Source of the DNA: Hippasteria phrygiana
Taxonomy: Eukaryota; Echinodermata; Asteroidea; Valvatida; Goniasteridae
DNA: 64,000 nt
Direction: 5' to 3'
Assembly (NCBI GenBank): GCA_037893225.1
Contig: JAZGUH010000452.1
Span: forward strand, 186,001-250,000
Shown here: positions 35,270-47,539 of the stretch, piece by piece
How the letters are laid out: each line of letters begins with the position of its first letter
Numbering within the stretch: position 1 is the first letter of the stretch
Translations under genes and position numbers: made by a program
The notes under the pieces: model-generated
Database searches by the model: none
What the model was told of the DNA's origin: nothing
The model's input: the letters and a program-made list of their open reading frames with translations, nothing else

Positions 35270-35535
35270 AACGGGGAGATTTGTGACTCATGATCAGAGG
35301 GTCAGGGGTTCGAATCCAGTTACTAGCCATATGTTGTGTCCTTGAGCAAGCCACTTCATCCCCACTTGCCTCTCTCCACCCAGGAGTATAAATGGGTACC
35401 AGCATTAGCTAGGGAGTAACCTGCGATGGACTAGCATCCCGTCCAGGAGGAATAGAAATATTCTCAGTCGTTTCATGCTACTGAAACCGGAGATAAACGC
35501 CGGCCTGATGGGCCACATTGGCTCGTCACAGACGT
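35270..35535 (+). mobile_element. tRNA-derived SINE
   Basis: A tRNA-like B box region (GGGGTTCGAATCC) is followed by TTGTGTCCTTGAGCAAGCCA and a GCGATGGACTAGCATCCCGT tail block. The same family is present on the minus strand at 48135-48298. It lies in the leader intron of gene C. Confidence 0.7.
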
Positions 35536-35652
35536 CGAAATAGACGCTTCTGATTACTTCACCGGCGACATTTTGCAAAGATTGACAGATTCCAATCCAG
35601 TGACTGTCTTGTGCTGGTTAATTCTACCTACAGGTCTACATCTGTCTTGAAG

Positions 35653-38600
35653 ATGAAGAATATCTTCCATCGCCCAGTCACTTTCGGAATATGTATCGCA
35701 CTTTACACCATCTTCCAAGTCACTGTGGGTATCTACATTGCCGGTGTGCTGACTACATTGGAGAAGCAATATAGAATCACAACTTCCACCAGCGGCTTTG
35801 TCCTGTCTATCAGTGACATAGCTAGTCTCGCTTCCATCGTTGTGTTCACGTACATCGGCAAGAGATGGCACCGGCCTCGCACAGTTGGCGCACTGGGATT
35901 ACTGTCGGGATTGGGAGGTATCCTGAGCGGGGTACCGCACTTGATCTACCCGGCTTACAGGGAGGGAGAGTATCAAATGAGCGGCAATGACACGAGGTAA
36001 ATAAGATCTGTGTTCGGTGAGGTTCTTGTAGGCCTATGCTGCTGCCAATGATTTGATTGTACTTAGCTGACAATGATGACCAAAGATCTCCAGAGTTCTC
36101 TTGTGTGAGCTGCTAGAATGAACTGGTTGTTCGTGAGATGTGTGTTATTGACCATTGACGCCCTCGGCTTCTCTTTGTCTCATTCTTTTTCACAGTCATA
36201 TTCTGTTCAATGCCGCCCTTCCTTAGTATGTGGCCGAGAAATTTCATTTGTCTTGTCTTGATTTCTTTCTTCAGACTTCTCTTGTACTTGCATCGATTAC
36301 AGATTTCAATATTTGACACTCTGCCGCTCCATTAAACTTTCCAAATTCTTCTCAGGGGTGAGATTGGCCAAAAATGAAAAATTCACGAAATCTGCAGTGT
36401 TTGGGGGGGTTGACGAGACCCCAGAGCAGCGTATAGGGTCCATGGTTTGTATTTGCCTAAATACACCCCTTAAAACAGCCATTTCTATTGGTCTATATCC
36501 ACTTTTACAGGTTAAAACACCTTAAAGCTAATACCTGAAGAATTCCAGATTTCAAAAGAGATTCTTTAAAAATCCTGAAATCAGTAAAAATCCCGACAAA
36601 AAATCCTGACAAATCTCACCCCTGTTTTCTGAGAAACCACATCTGCACTCTAAAAAGTGTGTTTAGCAATTAAACACAATCTTGCTATCAGTTTGTAAAC
36701 ATGTTTAGAAGCTAAACATTAACGTGTCCAATTCCTAAACGTCAATGTTATATGGCTAAACACTATCCGTCAATACGCTAAACATGTTTAGTATGTAAAC
36801 GTGTTTACAAACTGATAGCAAGAAAGTGTTTAGAAAAGTGCTAAACACTTTCTTGCAGTCTCGTTTCATTTGATTAAAATTTCATTTGGTTGTCTGCCTG
36901 GCTCGTTGGCTGGCTTACCCTGATATCCGTGATGCACTTTTTGGTGTAACTGTTCCATGTCGTTTGTTCAAGGAACACGTTTACATTTAACTGTCGTTTT
37001 TCATAAATACTTGTCTATTGTTAGGTTACTCGTGGTTTTGCATGCACGTCCTATTTGGGGCCAAATTTGAGGCTACATTGCCTGATATCGATTTTTAGCC
37101 AAGACTTTTAATTTTTACGGAAAAGTAGCCACATTTTGATCTTATATCTTTAAAATGGCAAAAATGAAAATCAATAGTTAAATATGAACGTGTTAAAGGC
37201 TTTATTTATATACAAATGAATGTAAAATAATACAATACTCCCCTCTTTTGTGCACAGTTCCAATATTTTCGTCTGCGATGTGGCGAGAGCGGAGGAAGAA
37301 TGCACGGATGCGGATATCAGTAACTCTGGCTCCAGAATCGATGAGATGTGGGCCTTGCTTCTGGGGCAAGCTCTGATGGGGATAGCCTATGGCCCCATCT
37401 TCCCCATCGCTTTAACTTACATCGACGACCAAGTCAAGGGTACCACCACGCCTTACTATCTCGGTAGGTGTCAAGCTAACAATCGCTACAATCTCTGAGA
37501 TTGTTGAGAAAAGCAGCATTGGGAGTGCTTACATACAGCGCCTATCCGCGAAAAAAACACTCGGCCAAAAAGGAAAGTTCCCGCCTTGTACTTTTTTTGA
37601 ATAACTACAATTTTGTATTGGCTGATAACGAACATGAATGATGCATATCGCATACACGTGGGCGCGGCGGGGTACTGGGACGCGGAGCTGAAGCCATCGT
37701 GATCGGGTTTTGCCAGCTAAATAGAACTGGTTGTGGACAGCAAATAATTATGTCGGTCGGACAACGATACGTGGTCGGAAAAAGCCCGATATCCGATCGT
37801 AATGTCATCGTTACGATCTGTAGCGTCCGTGAATACAATGGAATTTGGTGTTTTTGACCAGTCCAAACCGAGTTTCTTTCTGTATAACCACATAGAAACT
37901 TTGTTACAAACATTGTGCTATTTTTACAAGGAATACCATGTATATCAACAACTGCGCAATTGCAAACTGTACATTTACAAAGAAGTTCTGTAAATAGACA
38001 AAGCTCCTGTTTTTTACTATAGAATCTACTGTTATCCGACATGAATCCAATTATGCGGCAGCTGACCAATCAGAATTGAGGAAATTAATTTGTATGCGCA
38101 AAAATCATGTTAAATTGCTGTGTTTTAGTCCAAAAACACACTTTCTTGATCATAATAGGTAATTTGTCAAGCAATTCACGTACAGAATTACTTTTATCCA
38201 AACATTATTAAATAATTTCATTATTGCATCCCCGTTCATGTTCACAATATCGAAACGGTTGATGGCGAACCATGACTTCATAATGGCTCGACCGAATGAA
38301 AATAAAACCAAACTGCGATATGCTATCATGTGTATATGTATTTAGTATCTTTGGGCGCATGTACACTGTAGTATATGTTTAGGTATGAATTATGTAGCAA
38401 TCACGCTGTATATTTACAAAGGTTAGCTGTATATGCACAATGCAGTGAACATGAACTACATACGGCCCTCTGTTGATGTACAGACAAACTTACAGAATAA
38501 TAAATTTATCACATAAGTAGCTGGCACTGTTATTTTACAACGAAAATGTCTGTTGAGGTACAATAAAAAAAACTTCTATACTGTCCACAAAAGTAGCCCT

Positions 38601-41600
38601 TGTGGTGCCAATTGACATACGAAAACACTGATTTTCTGGTCATTACTGCGCATGGCCCTGGCTTATAGGCCTACATGACACGTGCTAATTTCAAATTAAA
38701 ACATTGCCAAGAACGGGATTGGGGCTTGCAGAAGAATAATGTTTATTGTTTTAAATAATACATTTACTTTACCTTAAACTGTGAAGGTCAAAATGACCAG
38801 GAATTTACTTTTATATTCAACAATTATTATAGTCAAAGAAAGGTAAGAAATCGGACTTCACTTCCGCGTTTCAGTAATATAAACAGAAATGTTTTACCTG
38901 TAGTCAATGCGTGATTTATTTACCCGACTCGTAACTTGCTTTTGTCGACAATTTGTCGACGTTGGAGTTTTATTTTGCCGACGTGTCGACAAGAAAATTC
39001 GCCAACGACAACAGCCCAATCATAATAAATAAAGTAACAAATTAGTTTATCTGAAAAATGTCAATGTAATTTATGCCTGCATTATAAACAAGGTGGTTCT
39101 CGAACCACGCGTCTCGCCTGCTTAAACGTTAATCATGTTCTCTGCACATTTTGACACCTCAATCGGCACAATAGCACATTGACCAATTTTACAAATCCAA
39201 CCTCTTTTACAACTTGACATCACATGACCTTTTACCTCAGTACTTGACCTTTGACACAAGCATCATATTAAGGTTGCAATATTGAATGCATGACCCAAGC
39301 CTGATTGCAATTGGACTTCAACTTTGCATATAAGACCAATTTTACAATCCCAGCCTATTTTACAACTTGACCTCAAATGACCTTTGACACAAGCATCATA
39401 TAAAGGTTGCACTATTGAATGCATGACCCAAGTTTAATTGCAATTAATGTGCGTATAAGACCAATTTGTCGAAACTGTAACCAAAATGACACATACGGAC
39501 TACGTACAGAAATAGTGATTGCATATTTTTTCTGAACTTCGTTCAGGCGAGACAAAAATCAACTGAAATGTTTGCACCTAATTCGACAAATCTAATTATT
39601 TCTCCCCTAAAACAAACGTCGTGTGCCATAAATGACGCGTCATTAGAAGCAGAACCTTTGTCTGCATTTATGACTTTTTGAGGAGTGTAAAATGATTACA
39701 GTATTCTTGAGTTATTCAAAAAAGTACAAGGCGGGAAATTTATTTTTTTGCCGAGTGTATAACTTAATGTACTGGTGCTTCTTTATAAATTATCCAAGTT
39801 GGAAGAAGAAAGAACAGAAAAAATTATACTGACAGAAATGAGCATCAGGATCCTAGACTGGATTTTAAGTTATTCTGTTACTGCGATAAGTCGACATTTA
39901 CATATTTCGCTCTTCCTTTTCGGCTCTCATCTTGGATTTTGTTTTTTGTTTATCCTTTTTTTCAGCTCTTATCCTCACAGGTGGCACAACCGCAACACTG
40001 GTTGGCTACGGCCAAGCATTTCTGTTCCTGACGACCAACGTCAACTGGCCTGCCGCACCTGACTACACCAAGGAGTGGCTCGGCGCCTGGTGGCTCGGCT
40101 TCATCTTCAATGGCGTCATCGTGATGCTCTGTTCGGTCCCTTTCTTCTTTTTCCCGAGAGAAATGAATGTTGACATCAAGGAGGACGACATACCACCGGA
40201 GAAGTTGGACAAAGAGGGGAAGTACAGACAAGAAGACAACAAGATTGGAGTTAAAGGTAAAGATAGCTTCCTCAACGTAAGCACTTCATCCAGGCTTACC
40301 GGTACGTTCGCAAAGACTGTGATCCCAAAAAACACGCGCTGAGGTCCCATTCAGGGGGAATGCGAGGAGACCTGACTGCCCTTGGTTCTTAAAATGATTC
40401 AACTCGGCTATCTGGGACGTAATTTTATGATCTTGTTTCTCCCCGTAATAGATTTCATTGCGGTATCCAAGCGACTGTGTACCAATTTTGTCTTCATGGC
40501 GCTCCTGGTCGGGAGTATCTTTGACCTGGCAGTGTCCGCCTCCTTTGGGTTCTTCATGGCCAAGTTCTTGCAAGTTCAGTTCAACATACCTGCAACTAAT
40601 TCAGCTTTATATATCGGTTGGTGCAAATATTTCTCCTTCATTTCACTATAGTTTGACTTTGCTTTCGGAAAACAAAACAATCACAACTTTGGTCAATAAC
40701 AGCCGAGTTGGTGACCAACTGACCATTGGTTCAGGCGTATTTGTTTTATTAAACAATTTGTTTATTTGTAGGATTTTTCCTTTTACTACGTTTTTGTCTT
40801 GGGAAAAATGTTTGTGTTATATTTTGTTTCTCCTGTTCAGAGTAGATGAGGTATTCGACTGCGTCTACAACGCAAACATCGCGGTGGCATTTACCCTAAT
40901 TTTAAATTGTCATGAAATCTCAACTTAGATAAGAGACTTTTAATCGCACCCCAGGAATCTACTTGAGTTATGCGTTGCGGCTGTTTATACTTAAACCCGA
41001 GATATCTACTGCAATTTACCTTGCTAGTGTAAACTATATTTATGATGGCACATTTCTCAAAAAAAGTCGCCCAAGCCCTAGGTGCAAACAGAGGTCGGCC
41101 ACATTTTGGGTCGCCAACCTACCAACCTCACGATTTTCCTGGACCCATATGTAAATAAAGGAAAATTCTTCAATAGATGACAGAGAAATTGTCCCAATTT
41201 TGAGATCTATAGACAATGTGCCCGCTGACGTCACGTACTTACATCTATAGTAACCCCTTGAGCATGGTATTTTACGGGAGACGTAGGGGTGTCGCGGCGG
41301 TTCTGGCAGCCAAGCGAACCGCTACAACGTGTTTGTGCAGTCAAGCGTATCATAAACAATAATCCAACAATTAGGATTGAAACTGCACAAACGGCAGCAA
41401 ATGGCGTCATCCGGCCTGGTGGCACTTTTTTGACGCCATATGGCGTCATCCGTACGCAAGTGGTTTTAAAACAGACTTCTTCGCAAATATAAATACCGCC
41501 TGGTTGAGACGTACGGTACGTCACAATGGTCAAACAAGAATTGTGGGAAGGAATGAGACTGCTTTTTCTTTCCCACAATGCCTTTTGACCATTGTGACGT

Positions 41601-44600
41601 CTCAACCAGGCGGTATTTGCGATATTGTCTATGTGCCCGGCGGTATGCGCACGCATCGTTTTTTTGCATGAAATTTGGTTTGGGAGTGACGTCGCAGGTC
41701 AGATCGCCTTTGAATTATGTAACATTTGATGTCATTCTTTACCAAATTGATGCACAAATAAATAAATGCGTGCGCATACAGTCCGGACATTCCAATATAA
41801 GGAGGTTTGTAGGGGGCACGCAGACGGTAGACCACCTCCCCTTTGATACATGTCAATTCATGCTGGCGAGTTATACTTTGCATTCTTTCGGTGATAACAA
41901 TTGGATAATTTACTCGTAGGTCTGATCATCATGCCTGCCGCCATGATTGGAAATATGACCAGTGGTGTCATCGTGAAGAAACTGAAGTTAACGTCCAAGG
42001 GATGCGGACGGGTTGTGATTAGCCTGAATTCTTTGGCTATGTGTTGCACTGTTGGCGTATACTTTGTTTCCTGCTCAGAGCCGAGCTATGCAGGGTTTGC
42101 TGATGGGATCATCACGTGAGTACTTGCCGAACAAAACTGTGAAATGTTGTTTAGGACACGATGCATGTACTCGGGGTCAAGTAAGTCTGTATGTTATATT
42201 ATCTGCATGATTTCTTTTCGTACGTGTTATTGTCTTCTGTTTTGAATAGTTTTGTTTTCTACTGCTGCAGATACTTAAGTCTATTTTAACCTGTGAGCCG
42301 CAGGGAACCATTTTGATTGGCCTATCAGATGACCTTTTTAGTCAATATCTGAGTGATCTGGGCGGATCTCACTTGTGCCTTCGGGCGTCTCATATGTCTC
42401 TCATTGTTCAGTTGCATAGGCTATATATTAAAATGAACTCTAAGTGACGAAATATCTTACTGCACACATAGTACTGCGGACAATGATTTTTGTACTGATT
42501 TTGCCCTGCATTCGGTTTATGGGCCATGTCACACGAGGTAATAAGCCGGTTTGGTATCTCGGAGGTCAAAGGTTATTCGGGATATAATTGCTGACGTAGT
42601 GTCAAGCGATGTTAAGCGAACACCCATTCTGATTGAATTTAACACGTGTGCGTTGTGCGACCACCTTGCGCGTTCATGCGCGCGCGCGTTAGGTCACGGG
42701 TCATTCGGGATAAAAAATGTCATTGTGCACATGCGCAGTTGAAATACCAAACTGGCGTATTCACAGGTAATCAGTCCCAGGAAATCTCAAAGAAAAACAA
42801 ACATTAATACTTTTCTTAGGAATGTCAATATACTGTCAGAAAAAAAATGTCTTTTGTGCTTCCCTAAAATCCCAAGCATTCTCTTAGCCTGCAATTGCCT
42901 CCAAGATGCTTATGAAAATTGCCTGGTGTGACAAGGCCGTGTCAGGTAAACAAAATATACCGAAGACGATTCACATTACAAGACGTTCGTACAATCCTAT
43001 TATACTTGGGACTTTGATGCTGGAACTCATCTTCCACTTGTTTGTCATTCCAGTACATTGAGCTCTTGTAACAACAACTGCACCTGTTCTGGTGCACGCT
43101 TTGAGCCAGTTTGCGGGAACGACGGTCTTGTCTACGCCACACCGTGTTTCGCTGGATGCACGGATGAACGTGAAGACCCGACAGATGACCCCAGTGTCAA
43201 CATCACGGTACAGCTGTAAGGCGTAAAAACGTCGATTTCTCTTTGCTTTCAAACAGTCGCATTTCTACCCGCACAGGGCTCAGTTTTGTGCGCTTTTCGC
43301 GTTTATTGCACGCCCAATCCTTCGCGCGCAAGGCTCCCACGCTTCTCGTTGCTAGCCACCCATGCCCCAGCGCCCTCAACAGTTGTGCACGGAGCGGATA
43401 GCCCTCCCTCTAACAAAGATAACTATATCAACCCCCTTCTGGCCATTTTCCTATTGAAAAACAAATTTTGGAGTGACTTTTTTTAGCAAAATATTTTTCT
43501 AGGTTGTCTAAAAATTGTTTCGAAAAAAAATAAATGCTAAAGTCTTGAAACAATTCTGTAAAATGTTCACAAATTTCAATCAAGGCGTTAAAATTTGTTT
43601 CACCTAAAGTCCTCACCCCAAAAAGGCTACACCTTATTCGATTCTTGCGCACTTCAGCTCAGGCTGAACTAAATAATAATGTAGTTTTCTGTCTTGTGAT
43701 TCATATCAGGTTTACACTGGCTGTTCGTGTAGCGCAGGAGCCAACGCCACAGATGAGCTCTCAAGGGAGGCCGCCAAGGGGATGTGCTTCGAACCTTGTA
43801 ATATGATCATCTTTGCCGGCGTTCTGCTCTTCTGTATGGTACTTTTTGGAACGCTGGCCAAGAATCCCTTAGTCATGATGACAATGAGGTATTGTTCTCT
43901 ACTCCTCAAAAAAGTCATGGTCAAGAAACCCGAGGCTAATTTCATGGACTTGCTGAGCACAGAAAAACAAATTGCTTAGTAGAGAAACAGGGTATAGCCC
44001 AAAATTTCATGATATAATCATACTTGCGGCTGGGTCTTTGGCGAACTTGGCTAAGCAGGAAATTGTACTAAGTAATATTTTGCGATCATAACAACTCCAC
44101 GAAATTGGTTTCATGTCTATTGGAACTGAACTGAATCTAAACTAGATTGCAATTGCGCCATTCTTACAAGGGACCAGTCGGAAGTCGCATTCCTCCGTTT
44201 TGAGCTACAGGCAAACATCCATTGATGGTCGAAACTTTCGATTTTCGTTTTATTGCTTACAATTCTAGTTTATGTAAAATAAAATCATACTGTGTTTTCG
44301 TGTTTTTTGTTTTCAATTGTTGGCATCAATTTTAAGCTTGTGATCTAAACTCTTCATTGATTGGCCGATCTGACCGATATGTCCACATATAGGCCGATAC
44401 CAAGGCTACCCCCTAATCGTGAGCCGTTTATTAGCGGTGCAGAAATGAAGGACAAACTGTATCGCTTGGTTTCTACAATAGTGCTGCAGTGGATCATCTA
44501 ATAAAACAAAAATTATAATACTTGTTTATAATACTGCTCCGATTTTAATAATTCCATCATCATTTTAAAGCTCATGCTATGTTCTTTCCAATGGTATATA

Positions 44601-47185
44601 AATCTAGAAATTAACTTTTGCGATGAGAGACTGGTTTCTAGTGAGAGCACCACAATTCAAATCATCGTACACGGGCTGGTTCTGTCTATTACGGGCCTTA
44701 TAATTACAGGATACAGTTCTGTGAGTTCACATAATTACTTCCAAAATTACCACCGTAAAAAAATGCGCGTGGTTGCCTGCCCCGAGACTGGGGAGGGGCG
44801 GGTGGGGTGGGGTGGGGTGTCGTCAAACCCCAAAGTGGAACTTTTGGCATTATGCGCATCATTGTGAACACATGCATAAATAAGAAGTGCTTAAGCGTCG
44901 TACAAGTTGCATTTACCGTATTAAAGTGGAACATTCAGTGGTACATGTACTTTTAAGGTAATTTTTAAGAGGGTAGGAACTCGAAAAGAGACAAGCACGA
45001 CCACAAAGACAAAGAGATCATGGTGGGTTGAAACTCTTATCTGAGACTTGGGACAGCTTGGTTTTTCAGTCTTGCAAGAGATGACTTTTATTTTGACTGT
45101 TACAGATCTGTTGGAGATGATAAGATGTACGGCCTCGGAGTCCAGAGTCTGTTTGGACGAGCCTTGGGTGATTGATTTTTTTTATTTCTCTACGAATTTC
45201 TCCAATTGCTGAATTACTTCTGTGGGCCTAACGCATAGCTGATCCACTACATCCACTCAACAACATCCACTACACTATCCAAGACACGATATAAAGAATC
45301 AAATACCAAACGTTTCTACAGCAGACATTCGGTAGTTACAACAGAGACTAACAAATGCCATCTTGGTTTCCAAAACGAGCAGATTTTTGAAATTCTTACA
45401 AGTTTATCTCCCCTCACCTATTTCTCGCAGGATTCTTACCGGCTCCTCTGTACTTTGGAGCGGCGATAGCCGGAACCTGCGTCTTAGACCGAATCGAATG
45501 TGGGAAGACGGGTGACTGTCTCGTCTACGACGCTCAACTTTACCGTCTGACCTTCCTCGGTATCTTCTTCGGTCTGAGTGTAAGCGCAATACTAGCGTTT
45601 AGGCCTACTGTTGTATCACTTCTTACTATAAATGGAGTGTGGAACATTGTTTTGATGATAATGCTAACCGCATCCTCATTTGTATTTTTTTAGTTGGTGC
45701 TCAATGGTTTGTAAATATAAATATAAATGTATTTATAACTTTTAATAAATATTATCATATGTCATTGTGAATTGCAAAAAGTGATGTAATTCAGCCTTTG
45801 GCTGCAATATGATTTTTAATCAATAAACCTATAAAAAAAATGAATGTTTGCCTGGTGGTACTTTCCTCGACTTCCACCACTGTAAGCAAGGTTCGAATCC
45901 CACCAGGGCCAACATGCGGATTGAGTTATTACATCCATTTTCTTTTTCAGTTAAATGTTTAAAATTATCTACGAAATCGTTTACATTTGTCCAAACAATA
46001 TATTTTAGATTACTGGTTTTCCTTTTTTGTTGTCCCTTTAGGTTCTTGGGATGTTATCCTACGTTTCTGCAACAGTGGCAGTGTTTAGGATTGACCACAA
46101 GGAACGACAAGATGGAAAATACAAAAGTGATATCAAGGTGAGAAAGGGCTTAGGGGAACTTGGGGTAACTGGTCCAATATCTACGTTTTCAGGGTATTAC
46201 TATAGCATACTGCCATATACCAAAGCAGAGTTTGAGTTTGAGTTTTGAAGTACTTTCGCAAGCCCAGTCAGAAGTCCTTTCATAAAGCCGGTCACAAGTA
46301 ACTGGATGAACAATGACAAAGGAATGCCTTTGTCGAAGCTCATTTGAATAGCTTGTGGTTGGGATTAGGACTGGAGGGCTTGTGATGGACTTGCAGAGAC
46401 TTGCAGGGACTTGTGATGGACTCGACTACATCTCTGTACCAAAGTAAACTATTTTGACATTTGACATGATCTACCACTTCAATTTTCTCAGAAGAACTGA
46501 CGTTTTGCTAAAAAATGTGAATACTCGGGATTCAATATAAAAGGAATGAAGCTGAGCTCTCTCGCGAACTTTGTTCAATTAATTCACTCATGACATTTGA
46601 AAATGTCAAAAAGAGAAGTTCACATCTTTCCTGTGTCATTTTGTATTGTCTTGTGTCTATTTTAATTCTGTGATAATGTTGGGTGGGGCAAGTGGTCCAC
46701 GCGAATGGACATTTGTAATTAGTGTTAATTAGATTATTCAAATGGCATTATCCCCATCAACACTTGCACATTAAAAGTGAATGTGCCATCTGACCATACC
46801 AATTGTAAAAACTACAAGTCACGCAGCATACTTTTACTCCACAAAAAGGTTCATGGTGGAAGTTACCCCAAGTTTCCCTATATGTGTAGGGGATCGACGT
46901 AATCCTTGGTCTCAAATACGGTTGTCTTCTTTCAATGGATTACAGTAAGAAATAACAATTTGGTCCAACAGTGACTGCCTCGCTTTGCTACAAGGGAGGA
47001 CATATATAATGGAGATATCCTGTCTTAAGTCATAAAACGTCTACTACACGGCCCCTCTGACAAACAAAATTGATGCTCTGTCATTTCAGAATGGAGACTT
47101 GCACAAGGAAATTGGGGGATCGTACAACAAAGGCTACGAAACCGATGAGGAGACAAGGAACCAGACGACACAGACTAAATTCTGA
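35653..47185 (+). CDS. Gene C: OATP/SLCO-family organic anion transporter, 11 coding exons
   Basis: Predicted organic anion carrier, close paralogue of gene B. The coding exons are 35653-35996, 37258-37463, 39966-40256, 40452-40616, 41920-42115, 43054-43207, 43710-43888, 45106-45167, 45431-45579, 46042-46137 and 47090-47185. The lengths and phases are the same as in gene B throughout, giving 645 residues. The ATG sits in GAAGATGAAG as in gene B; the frame runs on upstream only without an ATG. The signature W-L-G-A-W-W is at residues 221-226. The Kazal-type loop with 10 cysteines spans exons 6-7. The C-terminus is Thr-Lys-Phe, a possible PDZ ligand. Two donors are weak (GTTGGT after 40616 and GTGATT after 45167) but are supported by exact length agreement with gene B. 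The first 35 or so bases of intron 1 also match gene B, so duplication was fairly recent. Substrate unknown. Confidence 0.95.
36640..36865. mobile_element. Fold-back element rich in GTAAACA/TGTTTAG words
   Basis: CTTGCTATCAGTTTGTAAAC (36682) is mirrored by GTTTACAAACTGATAGCAAG (36805-36824). The arms are packed with TAAACATGTTTAG-like words. It lies in intron 1 of gene C. The style matches the copy-specific arms of family F4. Confidence 0.6.
37990..38540. mobile_element. Divergent family F4 core
   Basis: It shares GACCAATCAGAATTGAGGAAAT, GTCCAAAAACACACTTTCTTGA and CCATGACTTCATAATGG with other F4 copies, in the same order. The arms are not clearly resolved. It lies in intron 2 of gene C. Confidence 0.5.
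39181..39462. repeat. Tandem duplication of about 130-150 bp with TGACCTTTGACAC
   Basis: Two adjacent units share CCAATTTTACAA, CTTTTACAACTTGAC, TGACCTTTGACACAAGCATC and ATTGAATGCATGACCCAAG in the same order. TGACCTTTGACA is a DR1-like nuclear-receptor motif. It lies in intron 2 of gene C. Confidence 0.65.
41482..41621. mobile_element. Hairpin MITE (AATACCGCCTGGTTGAGACG)
   Basis: Arms of about 60 bp starting CGCAAAT..AATACCGCCTGG are near-perfect inverted repeats around a short loop at about 41550-41566. The left arm has small insertions relative to the right. It lies in intron 4 of gene C. Confidence 0.7.
41634..41783. mobile_element. MITE with GGCGGTATGCGCACGCATCG ends
   Basis: GTGCCCGGCGGTATGCGCAC on the left and ATGCGTGCGCATAC on the right are inverted. 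A fuller copy is at 60059-60240. It lies in intron 4 of gene C, directly beside the hairpin MITE. Confidence 0.6.
42543..42760 (+). mobile_element. Family F1 MITE in intron 5 of gene C
   Basis: This copy has AAGCCGGTTTGGTATCTC and AAATACCAAACTGGCGT ends with the full F1 interior. AGGTCAAAGGTTA at 42563-42575 is a DR1-like motif. Confidence 0.75.
45846..45935 (+). other. tRNA-derived SINE fragment
   Basis: TGCCTGGTGGTACTTTCC (A-box-like) and GGTTCGAATCCCACCAGGGC (B box) are at tRNA-like spacing. A relative on the minus strand ends the window (63860-64000). It lies in intron 9 of gene C. Confidence 0.5.
46255..46436. mobile_element. Fold-back element with ACTTG-rich arms
   Basis: It is related in design to 14993-15232: one arm of GACTTGCAGGGACTTGTGAT words, a GGACTCGACTACATCTCTG end and a shared AAAGGAATGCCTTTGTC middle. 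It lies in intron 10 of gene C. Confidence 0.45.
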
Positions 47186-47314
47186 TTTAAGTCAGTAGGT
47201 CCGGAAAAAGTCGGCTCTACGCAGAAGAGCGTGCAAGAATTATTAAAAAAAAAAATAGTAATAATTACAAAACCTCAATTCATAAATGCCTCAGCGAGTG
47301 TCACTTTCCCTATA

Positions 47315-47539
47315 GACTAGTCCGACGAGCAAAATTAGAAGCCATCTTTAGGTACCCAATCGAGCGGTACCATACACGCGCGCTCGTCATACGCGCGCAC
47401 TCATTGCGCCTTTGACCAACAGGATTGCCAAACTAAACACGCGCCTCAAAAGTAAGAACGCGTATGACGCGCGCGCGAGCGCAGTACCGCCCGATTGGGT
47501 ACCCAAAGATGGCTTCTAATTTTGCTCGTTGGATTAGTC
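47315..47539. mobile_element. TA-flanked MITE (GACTARTCCRACGAGCAAAA)
   Basis: Inverted ends of about 50 bp begin GACTAGTCCGACGAGCAAAA on the left, with the matching complement on the right, and TA is duplicated on each side. The middle is GC-rich with CGCGCG words. It starts 130 bp after the gene C stop codon, so it may lie in the 3' UTR. Confidence 0.75.

Noticed and set aside
35611..35652. Longer N-terminus of gene C starting before 35653
   Set aside because: The upstream codon is GTG, not ATG, and lies in the intron before the AG at 35633. Genes B and C agree on the ATG in GAAGATGAAG.
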